A stretch of DNA of 39,342 nucleotides from Bacillota bacterium (GTDB lineage Bacteria; Bacillota; Sulfobacillia; RBS10-35; JAJYVN01): NCBI GenBank assembly GCA_021791815.1, contig JAJYVV010000018.1:1-39342 (forward strand). The letters run 5' to 3'. Made by a program: the position numbers and the translations under genes. Positions 32,354 to 39,342 of the stretch are shown piece by piece. The notes below the pieces were generated by a model that saw only the letters and a list, made by a program, of their open reading frames with translations, searched no databases and was not told where the DNA came from. Position 1 is the first letter of the stretch. The number at the start of each line of letters is the position of its first letter.

Positions 32354-32868
32354 TCAGCGCCCCCGGATCCGCGTCGGAGACGGCCGGGCGGTGGGGATGA
32401 CCCGGTCGCGCAGCCCGTGGTCCGCGGCGGCGAGCCGCCCCGCGCGGGCGGGATCGCCGGGACCGCGGCCCGTCTGCCACCAGGAGGCGGGCGCGTCGGC
32501 GAGCAGGTCCGCCGCTATGCGGCTTGCGTCATACCCGGCGTAGGCGTCCGGCACCGACGGCGCGAGGCGGACGAGGCGGCTCACGGGACGCTGCCGCGCC
32601 GCGGCCCCGTGCACGCACACCTGCCCGCGCAGGGAGTACCCGACCCAGGCGCACGGCGGCAGGCCCGCCGCGCCGTGCCAGGCCACGAGCCGCCGGGCGA
32701 GGAGCGCCGGGCCGGCCGGGGCCGCCCGGGGCAGGTCCACGCTGCACAGAGGAAGCCCGGCATCCGCCTCCACAGCGGACGCCCCAACCAGCGGTCGAGG
32801 GCCAGCCCGGGCACCAGCACGACCGGGGGGCCGGCACGGTGGACCAGGTCGGCGAGCGCGGCCGCCAC
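32354..32868 (-). pseudogene. Alpha/beta hydrolase, frameshifted and truncated
   Basis: The N-terminal part (from about 32868) reads [20 protein letters not shown] then [15 protein letters not shown], the usual beta strand and oxyanion region of a BioH/menH-like hydrolase. After about 32760 the sequence continues in another frame: [19 protein letters not shown], then [20 protein letters not shown] and [11 protein letters not shown]. The nucleophile elbow should read GYSLGGQ; here the fourth position is Arg. The protein stops at 32354 well before the region of the catalytic Asp and His. One frameshift, a damaged elbow and early truncation together indicate a decaying gene. Confidence 0.65.
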
Positions 32869-33015
32869 GGCGGTCCATCGTGGGAAGTGTTGCCGCCGGG
32901 ACGGCGCCCCGGTGTGGCGGCCGCGGCCGGGAAGCGAGGTCCGCTGGAGGAGGATGGGACCCCGGCCACGAATCGCGCGGGCCACGAGCGAGCGGCGGAG
33001 GGGCGTGTCGGCGGG

Positions 33016-33423
33016 ATGCTCCGCGAATTCCAAAAGTTTCTTTTCCGCGGCAACCTGATGGACCTGGCCGTGGCGGTGGTCATCGGCACCGCCTTCGGCG
33101 GAGTCGTCACGGCGCTCGTCAAGGACCTGCTGACCCCGCTGATCGCCGCCCTGGTCGGCCAGCCCAACTTCTCCAAGCTGTCGTTCACGGTCCACCATTC
33201 GACGTTCGCCTATGGCGATTTCATCAACGCCCTCGTGTCGTTCGTGCTCGTCGCGGCCGCCGTCTTCTACGCGGTGGTGGTGCCGACGACCATGCTGACC
33301 AAGCGCCTCACCAAGCCCGCGGCGGCGCCCCCTCCTCCCGCGACGAAGGCCTGCCCCGAGTGCTGCAGTCAGATCCCCGCCGCCGCGCGGCGCTGCGCGT
33401 TCTGCACGTCGGTGGTCGCCTGA
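33016..33423 (+). CDS. mscL: Large-conductance mechanosensitive channel with C-terminal zinc ribbon
   Basis: A 135-residue MscL, the pentameric channel that opens under hypo-osmotic stress. The N-terminal [20 protein letters not shown] and [20 protein letters not shown] form the first helix with its Gly-rich pore, and [20 protein letters not shown] the second. After a Pro-rich linker the usual cytoplasmic helix is replaced by a zinc ribbon: [21 protein letters not shown] 33016 lacks a strong ribosome site (GGCGGG). Its last 55 bases, encoding the zinc ribbon, overlap antisense the 3' end of the large membrane protein gene. Confidence 0.95.
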   Translation: MLREFQKFLFRGNLMDLAVAVVIGTAFGGVVTALVKDLLTPLIAALVGQPNFSKLSFTVHHSTFAYGDFINALVSFVLVAAAVFYAVVVPTTMLTKRLTKPAAAPPPPATKACPECCSQIPAAARRCAFCTSVVA

Positions 33424-35519
33424 GGAGCGGCCGCCGGGGCCGGCCGCGGGCCGTCGCCCGCGGCCGCCCCGACGGCCACGGCGAACAACAGGACAAGGGC
33501 CACCAGGCCGGGCGCCTTGGAGAAGGCCGCCCCCAGGACGGGCGGCCGCGCCCCTCCCCCGGCGGCGGTGGTCCCGGCCGGGGCCGGCACGCTGAGCGTG
33601 TCGCGCGCCGCGGTGGGCCGCGGCAGCGTGAACGGCACCGCGGCGCCGCCGACCGCGGCGAAAAAGGGTCCGGCCTGCCATGAAGGCGTCCAGAACACGT
33701 CCCCGGCGCCGTCGAACGACAGCGCGGCGGCGGGGGAAAAGCCGGCGAAGGGCGCCAGCCCGCGCGCGTTGTAGGGCAGGGCCACGGCGACGAAGCCGCC
33801 CGAGGCGCGCCGCAGCGTCAGCGCCACGATGTGCAGGTCCTCGGGCCCGCCGGATGCCGACCGCGGCAGCGAGGCGGGGAAGCGGAGTCCGGTGAGCGTG
33901 GCGCCGCCGCGCAGCGGATAGCCGAACGCGTAGAGTCCCACGTGCCCGTTGGCGACCCTGCCGCCCTGCAGCGCTTCGCCGGGGATGGCCGGCGGCAGGG
34001 GCTGCCCGGGGGACCACCAGTCCGGCCAGTCCGCGGCCGCCGACCCCGTCGGCGCGCCGCGGTAGACGAGGCCGAGAATCCAGTGCACCGGGCCGTAGCT
34101 GGCCGCGCCGAGCAGGTACGCCTCCGTGTACCGCGCCGGCGGCACGGCCACCGTGACCTGGGGGCGCAGGAGGCGCGGGGGCCAGACGAGCGCACCCGGC
34201 GCGGCCAGTTCCCATGCCGCGACGGCGAACAGCCCCGCCAAGGGCCACAGCCACGCGCGCCGCCAGGAGCGGACGCGGTCGAGCAGGTAGCCCGCGACGA
34301 GGACGGCGGGCAGGATGGCGACGGTGAAGTGGTGGTCCTCCAGGGACGGCGAGGGCAGCAGCGTCAGCAGGGCGGCCAGGGCCGCCTCCAGCCGGAAGTC
34401 GAGGGCGGGGCGCAGGGCCACCGTCGCGACCGCCACCGCGAACACGGCGAGCCCGAACAGGTCGGACTGGCGCGCGAGCGCGTGCGTGCTGTGCTCGAAG
34501 AGCATGAGGAAACCCCGCAGCGACTGGTTCCAGGGCGCCGGGCCGTGGGCCCACGCGGAGCGCTCCACCGCGGGCACGGTGCGCCGGACATACGTCCAGA
34601 GCACGGACCACCCCAGGACGATCCCCGAGGCGGCGCACAGGCCGCCCGCGGTCGCCCATCCGGCCACCGCCGCGATGCCCGCCGCGCGGGCGCGGGCGGT
34701 GGCGTCCGACCCGCCGCGGGATCCCGACGCCGCGGCGCGGCGGCCGGGGCCCAGCCGCCAGAGCAGCCAGCGCACGGGCAGGTAGCACAGGATCGCGGCC
34801 GGCGTCAGTTTGAGGACCGCGGCGAGACCGATGGCGGCGCCCCCGAGCGCGGCGGCGGCGCGGCCCGGCCTGTCCCGGCACAGGCCCAGGAGCCCGAGCG
34901 CGACCAGCGCCAGGATGACGGCGTTGGGCTGGCCCCAGTAGAAGTTCGGCTGGAGGGCCGCGCTCCAGAGGCCGGCGGCCGTGAGCGCGGCCACGCGGGC
35001 GAACGCCGGCCGCGGGCTGGCGTGCCACGCGGCGGCCACCAGCCCCACGCCCAGCGCCGCCAGGTTGATCTGGGTCCAGAGCGTGCGGGCGGCGGCGTAC
35101 GGCAGCGCGGCGAGCGGCGCCCAGAGGAGGGCGAACGGCGGCGGGTACCCGTAGAGGTCCAGGTGGTCGTACCCGAAGTGGCGCTGGGCCATGAAGCGGT
35201 CCTCAGAGGCCACGTCATAGAGCAGGCGGGCCGGGTCGATGTGCTTCCACGCCACGTCCATGGCGTAGAAGAACCAGGAGAAGTCGGCCCGGCTGTTCAG
35301 GCCGCGGTTGCGGTAGACCGGGGCCACCTCGTGCCAGAGGTGCAGGAGGCCGTCGCGCAGCAGGAGCAGGGCGGCGCCCGCGGCCGCCAGGCCGAGCAGG
35401 AGCGCGACGATGCTGCCCGCCGCCGCGAGGCCGGCGCGGGCCGCGCGCCCCCATGGGCTCCGCGCGGCCCGCGCGATGCTCCATCCCGCCGCGCCGCCGG
35501 CCGCCGCCATGCCGTCCAT
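33369..35519 (-). CDS. GT87/DUF2029-like polytopic membrane glycosyltransferase
   Basis: A 716-residue membrane protein. Residues 15-60 hold the first helix, and about ten more follow up to about 420, in the pattern of polyprenyl-phosphate mannosyltransferases of family GT87 (DUF2029): [40 protein letters not shown], and [19 protein letters not shown], with GQPN and LKLTPA as the conserved points. A C-terminal beta-rich extracytoplasmic region (about 450-670) and a last helix are extra to the family. ATG 35519 has GGAG upstream. Such enzymes use lipid-linked sugars to build surface polymers or glycoproteins. It is divergent from the lipoprotein gene at 35660 and its end overlaps mscL. Confidence 0.8.
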   Translation of the reverse strand: MDGMAAAGGAAGWSIARAARSPWGRAARAGLAAAGSIVALLLGLAAAGAALLLLRDGLLHLWHEVAPVYRNRGLNSRADFSWFFYAMDVAWKHIDPARLLYDVASEDRFMAQRHFGYDHLDLYGYPPPFALLWAPLAALPYAAARTLWTQINLAALGVGLVAAAWHASPRPAFARVAALTAAGLWSAALQPNFYWGQPNAVILALVALGLLGLCRDRPGRAAAALGGAAIGLAAVLKLTPAAILCYLPVRWLLWRLGPGRRAAASGSRGGSDATARARAAGIAAVAGWATAGGLCAASGIVLGWSVLWTYVRRTVPAVERSAWAHGPAPWNQSLRGFLMLFEHSTHALARQSDLFGLAVFAVAVATVALRPALDFRLEAALAALLTLLPSPSLEDHHFTVAILPAVLVAGYLLDRVRSWRRAWLWPLAGLFAVAAWELAAPGALVWPPRLLRPQVTVAVPPARYTEAYLLGAASYGPVHWILGLVYRGAPTGSAAADWPDWWSPGQPLPPAIPGEALQGGRVANGHVGLYAFGYPLRGGATLTGLRFPASLPRSASGGPEDLHIVALTLRRASGGFVAVALPYNARGLAPFAGFSPAAALSFDGAGDVFWTPSWQAGPFFAAVGGAAVPFTLPRPTAARDTLSVPAPAGTTAAGGGARPPVLGAAFSKAPGLVALVLLFAVAVGAAAGDGPRPAPAAAPQATTDVQNAQRRAAAGI

Positions 35520-35622
35520 CCCCGCCTTTCTCCGAACGTACCTCGCCGGCGCGGGGCCGCCAAGGGCCTGCTGCGCAGCCACGCGGGAAGGGCCCCGCAC
35601 CCCGATCCTCCAGCCCCAGCCT

Positions 35623-35652
35623 TTGCCCGCCTCCGCGACCGTGGTGTACGCT
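35623..35652 (+). promoter_or_regulatory. Promoter for the lipoprotein gene, leaderless
   Basis: TTGCCC (35623-35628), an 18-base spacer and TACGCT (35647-35652) precede the ATG at 35660 by 7 bases. No ribosome-binding site is visible. Confidence 0.5.
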
Positions 35653-35659
35653 CGAACCC

Positions 35660-36448
35660 ATGCGCAGGCATGTCCGGACCCTGGCTGCGACCGTGGGCCT
35701 GCTCCTCGCCGCCGGCGGATGCGGGACGGCCGCCGGCGCCGCCCGCGCCCCGGCGAAGAATCCGGGCCATCTGGCCTGCCGGGCGCCGTTCAACGCGGGC
35801 TCTCGGCTCCCGGGCCTGCTGAACCCGGCCTACCCGTCGACCGGCCTCTACCCCGCGCCGGGCGGCCTGCCCAGCGGCGGTGCGGGCGTCACCCTGCTCG
35901 CCCAGGGCGCCGCCCTGGTCGTGGACTACGGCCAGCCGCTGGAGTCGGGAGGCGTCACCACGAAGAACGAGGTGGTGCAGGGCACACGGGACGGCGTGTG
36001 GTGGCGGGCGCCGCTCGTGGCCGGCTACCCGTTCCGGCTCTTCGGCCCGAACGTCCCGATGTTCGCCCTCGTGCCCGCCCCGGTGCGCACGGGGGCCGCC
36101 GCTTCGGGGCTGCGCGCGGTCTGGCTGGTGACCGAGTGGGATAGCGGTCAGACCATCACGGTGCTGCGGGGTACGCCCGCGCAGGCCGCGGCGCTGCGCC
36201 CGTGGAAGGCGCTGCCGACGGGAATCAGCGCGGCCAACGCGGCCGCGGCCGGCGCGCAGGTGGCGAGCGCCCTGCACGCCGGGTGGCGGAACGTCGCGAC
36301 CGTGACCGCCGCGCCGCCGTGCGGCGCCGCGGCGGGCCAGATCGACCCGTTCGGCGACCGTGCGGAGTTGGAACTGCCGCTCGGCGTCCCGCTGCTCGTG
36401 GTGGCCCCGGAGTACGGGGCCACGGTGTTGGAGATCGAGGCGGCCTAG
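35660..36448 (+). CDS. Putative lipoprotein of unknown function
   Basis: A 262-residue exported protein. The signal is RRHVRTLAATVGLLLAAGGC with the probable lipidated Cys at about residue 21; the lipobox AGGC is acceptable but not perfect. The mature part has few recognisable features: Pro-Gly-Tyr rich stretches (LLNPAYPSTGLYPAPGG), QTITVLRGTPAQAAALRP and an ending DRAELELPLGVPLLVVAPEY. No family is recognised. Its divergent pairing with the GT87-like gene suggests a cell-surface role. ATG 35660 is supported by a promoter whose -10 lies 7 bases upstream. Confidence 0.7.
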   Translation: MRRHVRTLAATVGLLLAAGGCGTAAGAARAPAKNPGHLACRAPFNAGSRLPGLLNPAYPSTGLYPAPGGLPSGGAGVTLLAQGAALVVDYGQPLESGGVTTKNEVVQGTRDGVWWRAPLVAGYPFRLFGPNVPMFALVPAPVRTGAAASGLRAVWLVTEWDSGQTITVLRGTPAQAAALRPWKALPTGISAANAAAAGAQVASALHAGWRNVATVTAAPPCGAAAGQIDPFGDRAELELPLGVPLLVVAPEYGATVLEIEAA

Positions 36449-36494
36449 GGGCTGACCCGTTCTCCGCGAGCGCATCCCGGGTCCCCGAGGGCAG

Positions 36495-38216
36495 GTGGGC
36501 GCGGTGCGCCAGGGCCCCGGGCCCCAGCCGCGAACGGACGGCTCCGTGGACCTTGTGGGCGGGCTCCTCGCGCTCCTGGCGCGGGCGGGAGCCGGGTACC
36601 TGCTGGGCGCCGGCCATGTCGCGGGCGCGCGCCGCCTCACGCTGTGGGGGTTGCGCCACGCCCCGGACGATCCGGAACTCTGCGCGCTGCGCGGCCAGGT
36701 CTGCCTGCGGGCGGCGGCCATGTACGGCTCACGGCGGCTCGACGACGCGATCGCCTGCCTGGAGGAGGCCGACGCGGCCTACGGCAAGGCCATAGTCCGC
36801 CGCGCGCGGGCGTGGGAGCTCCACCGCGAGCGGGGCCTCGCGCTGCTGAGGCTCGCCTGGGCGCTCGGCGCCAGCGAGCCCGAAACGCGGCACCCCGAGA
36901 TCCTGCGGCGCGCCGTCGCCGAGATGACGACGGTGATCGAGGCGCAGCCCCGGCGCGCGGAGGTCCTGCACGAGCGCGGGATGGCACACGCCACGCTGCG
37001 CATGGGCGCGCCCGACGCCGAGGCGGAACGCTGGCTCCTGCTGGCCGTGGCCGACCTGGAGGCGTCGCTGCGGCTCCGCCCCCACGCGCACGAGACGCTG
37101 TTCCACCGCGGCGAACTGCACCTCGAACTCGCCCGCCTGCACAGGCGCCAGGGGAAGCGGGGGCCGGAGGCGGCCGCGGCGCGCGCCGCCCTCGAGGACG
37201 CCCAGCGCCTGCTGCGGGCCAAGCCCGGCCTCGAACCGGCCCTGCTCCTCCGCTCCATGGCGGCCGCGGTCCTCGCGCGGCTGGGCCAGGACCCCGCGGG
37301 CCACGCGGACCTCGCCATCAGCTCCGCGGCGACCGTGCTCGAGCAGAACCCGCGCCACACGCGGGCGCTGCTGGTGCGCGCCGAGGCCCGCGTCATCGCC
37401 GCATGCAACCTGGCCCTCCAGGCCGACGCCCGCGCCTCGCTGGTGTGGCGCCAGGCGCTTGCGGACCTCGATTCCGCCAGCGACGCGGTGGGGCTCCGCG
37501 GCCGGGAGGACGTGGGCGCGCTGCGGGCGGGGGCACGCGGGGAATGGGCCATGGCTCAGCGCCGAGCGGGCGCCCTCGATGCCGCCCGCGAGGCCTGGCT
37601 GCGGTCTTTGGAAGACTTCGAGCGGGCCGTGGACGACGACCCGGCCGACGCCGACCGGCTGATCGGCCGCGCCCGCGCTCAGGCGGGCCTCGCGGAACTG
37701 GCGACGCGGCCGGACGAGCGGGCGGCGCGGCGCGCGCGAGCCGCCGAAGATCTCGCCCAGGCCACGGCCATCCGGCCCGACGACCTCAACCTGCTGGTCC
37801 TGCGCGCCGATCTCGCCGCCGCCCCGGAAGGGACGGATCCGGGCGACGCGCGCTCCATGCTGGAGGAGGTGGACCGCGCGCTGGGCTCGGCACCGGACCA
37901 CGAGGGCCTGAGGGCGGCGCGCCGCCGCCTGCTCCTGCGGGTCGCCGCCCTCCGGCCGCCGGGCGAGGACCGGGCGGCCTGCGTCGCCGCCGCCATGGCC
38001 GAGTGCGAGCGGGCGGTCCGCGACGCGCCCGCCGACGCCCTGGCGCATTACGACCATGCCCGGGCCCTCTTCCTGGGCGGCCGCCCGGCGGAGGCCTACG
38101 CGGCCCTGGAGCAGGCGGTGCGGAAGGCGCCCGGCCTGCGCCACACCGCCCGGCACGATCCGATCTGGGCCCCGGTCGCCCACGCCGACGGCTTCCGCCA
38201 GCTCGTCGAAGGCTGA
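36495..38216 (+). CDS. Tetratricopeptide-like repeat protein
   Basis: A 573-residue, almost wholly helical protein rich in Ala, Arg and Leu. Repeated helix pairs with TPR-like spacing are seen across the whole length, for example HERGMAHATLRM, LVRAEARVIAACNL, LLVLRADLAAAPEG and AHYDHARALFLGGRPAEAYA followed by ALEQAVRKAPGL. No signal peptide or membrane segment is evident apart from a weak hydrophobic patch near residues 20-40. It is probably a cytoplasmic scaffold. GTG 36495 is used; GTG 36504 is also possible. It follows the lipoprotein gene by 46 bases on the same strand and converges with the last oxidoreductase. Confidence 0.7.
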   Translation: MGAVRQGPGPQPRTDGSVDLVGGLLALLARAGAGYLLGAGHVAGARRLTLWGLRHAPDDPELCALRGQVCLRAAAMYGSRRLDDAIACLEEADAAYGKAIVRRARAWELHRERGLALLRLAWALGASEPETRHPEILRRAVAEMTTVIEAQPRRAEVLHERGMAHATLRMGAPDAEAERWLLLAVADLEASLRLRPHAHETLFHRGELHLELARLHRRQGKRGPEAAAARAALEDAQRLLRAKPGLEPALLLRSMAAAVLARLGQDPAGHADLAISSAATVLEQNPRHTRALLVRAEARVIAACNLALQADARASLVWRQALADLDSASDAVGLRGREDVGALRAGARGEWAMAQRRAGALDAAREAWLRSLEDFERAVDDDPADADRLIGRARAQAGLAELATRPDERAARRARAAEDLAQATAIRPDDLNLLVLRADLAAAPEGTDPGDARSMLEEVDRALGSAPDHEGLRAARRRLLLRVAALRPPGEDRAACVAAAMAECERAVRDAPADALAHYDHARALFLGGRPAEAYAALEQAVRKAPGLRHTARHDPIWAPVAHADGFRQLVEG

Positions 38217-38251
38217 ACGATGCCCTGGCCGGCGGGGCGCCCGACCGCCGC

Positions 38252-39316
38252 TCAGGCGCCCTCCGGCGCGGGTCCGATGTCGCCCGCCGCCGCCATCGCG
38301 AGAAGGGCCGAGTCCCCCGGACCCAGGGGGAGGTCGACCCGGCCCCGCCGGCGGCTGGATTCGTAGGTGGCGAAGATCAGTTCCGTCGCCCTCAGCGCCC
38401 GCGCCGCCCCCAGTTCCGGCTGCCCGCCCTGCTCCAGGCAGCGCAGCAGGTCGGCCGCGGCCCGCCCTTCGGGGCCGCCGGGACCCGGACGGTCGGCGTC
38501 CTGGATGTCCGGGACGCGGAAGTCCGCGTCGCCGCGGCCGCGCACGCGGACCGGGATCCAGCGGCCGCCCTGCGGATCGGGCATCTGCGTCTCGATCACG
38601 CCCTCGGTGCCCACGAGACGGTTGATCTCCGGGAACTGCCGGTCGCTCCCCGTGATCATCAGGCCGTCGACGCCGTTGGCGAACCGCACGAGCGCGAGCC
38701 CCTGGTCCTCCACCAGCACGCCGAACACGGTGCGGCGCGCCCGCAGGTCGATCTGGCCGAGCACCCACTGGGCAGGCTGCTCGTCGTTGTAGAAATGCAT
38801 CATGTCGAACCAGTGCGTACCCCAGTCGAAGAGGTTCGGGCAGGTGCCCTCGATCCGGAGCAGCCGGCCGATCGCGCCCGAGCGCAGGAGCCTGCGCGCC
38901 GTGACGAAGTGGGCCTCGAACCGGCGCTGGTGGCAGAAGGCCAGAATGGACCCGGCCCGCTCCGCGGCGGCGGCCATCGCGCGCGCCTCGTCCCAGGTGG
39001 GTGCCATGGGCTTCTCCGAGAAGATGACGCGGGCCCCGGCGGCGGCGGCGGCGGCGACCAGGGCCCCATGGGTGTCGGGCCAGGTGCACACGGAGACGAC
39101 GTCCGCCCGCGCCTCGGCCAGCATCGCCCCCGCATCTTCGTAGATCCGCGGGGGCGCCTGCGGATCGCCTTCCGCCGCCGCCAGGGCCTCCGCGCTGGCC
39201 CGGACGACGTCGGAGACGGCCACCAGCCGGCACCGCCCGGTCGACTTCCAGGCGCGGGCGTGCGCCCGCCCCCGCCCCCCGCACCCCACGAGCGCGACGC
39301 GATACTCCGCAGCCAC
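38252..39316 (-). CDS. Gfo/Idh/MocA family oxidoreductase (third copy)
   Basis: A 354-residue sugar/inositol dehydrogenase-like protein. The Rossmann opening is VALVGCGGRGRAHARAW, the lysine motif SEKPMAPTWDEA, and the active-site segment FDWGTHWFDMMHFY, with Asp and His where expected. GTG 39316 is preferred because AAAGGGG precedes it; GTG 39340 would extend into the window edge. The protein appears complete. It is the third member of this superfamily in the window, about 8.5 kb from the second. They are not close paralogues of each other by motif. The upstream context is outside the window. Confidence 0.9.
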   Translation of the reverse strand: MAAEYRVALVGCGGRGRAHARAWKSTGRCRLVAVSDVVRASAEALAAAEGDPQAPPRIYEDAGAMLAEARADVVSVCTWPDTHGALVAAAAAAGARVIFSEKPMAPTWDEARAMAAAAERAGSILAFCHQRRFEAHFVTARRLLRSGAIGRLLRIEGTCPNLFDWGTHWFDMMHFYNDEQPAQWVLGQIDLRARRTVFGVLVEDQGLALVRFANGVDGLMITGSDRQFPEINRLVGTEGVIETQMPDPQGGRWIPVRVRGRGDADFRVPDIQDADRPGPGGPEGRAAADLLRCLEQGGQPELGAARALRATELIFATYESSRRRGRVDLPLGPGDSALLAMAAAGDIGPAPEGA

Positions 39317-39342
39317 GCCATGCGCCCCTTTCCGCGGCACCC

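Noticed and set aside
32524-33015. Long N-terminal extension of MscL
   Set aside because: MscL proteins begin at the LREFQKF segment, and the upstream residues are low-complexity and overlap the hydrolase remnant.
110-39284. Dozens of long open frames of 300-800 codons overlapping the listed genes on either strand
   Set aside because: At this GC content stops are rare. These frames are Arg-, Pro-, Ala- and Gly-rich, lack motifs, and lie opposite or out of frame to genes with clear families.

Overview
The window is about 39 kb of very GC-rich bacterial chromosome, roughly three quarters G+C by eye, with nearly all third codon positions G or C and many GTG and TTG starts. No rRNA, tRNA or CRISPR array was seen. 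Several genes lack a ribosome-binding site and instead have a -10-like TAnnnT hexamer 6-7 bases before the start codon, which suggests leaderless mRNAs. The genome looks like a free-living, high-GC lineage (for example a Limnochordia/Thermaerobacter-type Bacillota, Armatimonadota, Chloroflexota or Actinomycetota member). I cannot place it more precisely.

Region 1 (about 0.2-7.5 kb) is thiamine salvage. A DUF488 protein is divergent from a sigma70-like promoter and a TPP riboswitch. These lead a tight operon of an ABC ATPase, a permease, an NMT1/THI5-type pyrimidine-binding lipoprotein and an M20 amidohydrolase resembling the formylaminopyrimidine deformylase YlmB. After about 0.7 kb of gene-poor DNA, TenA (aminopyrimidine aminohydrolase) lies on the opposite strand with an orphan solute-binding lipoprotein directly behind it. 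Together these make up the route that imports base-degraded thiamine and converts it to HMP.

Region 2 (7.6-20.3 kb) is mixed: an unrecognised 412-aa protein, a DoxX membrane protein with a leaderless MarR regulator and candidate operators, a tartrate/D-malate dehydrogenase, a MurJ-like flippase, an IS110 transposase remnant, 2,4-dienoyl-CoA reductase, a Nudix hydrolase, a divergent adenylosuccinate synthetase, a LysR regulator and an N-acetylglucosamine-6-phosphate deacetylase.

Region 3 (20.2-27.9 kb) holds a monooxygenase-fold protein, a small membrane protein and the most interesting gene here: a thioredoxin-like protein of 388 codons interrupted by one in-frame UGA at codon 55. A hairpin with bacterial SECIS geometry follows that UGA, so it is a probable selenoprotein. 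Next come carbohydrate genes: a Gfo/Idh/MocA oxidoreductase divergent from a DUF2961/GH172 glycosidase and a zinc alcohol dehydrogenase, then a sulfatase paired with a HIT protein.

Region 4 (28-39.3 kb) has a family 2 glycosyltransferase, a second Gfo/Idh enzyme, aminopeptidase C, a decayed alpha/beta hydrolase, MscL with a zinc-ribbon tail (its 3' end overlaps antisense a large GT87-like membrane protein), a putative lipoprotein, a TPR-like protein and a third Gfo/Idh enzyme at the right edge.
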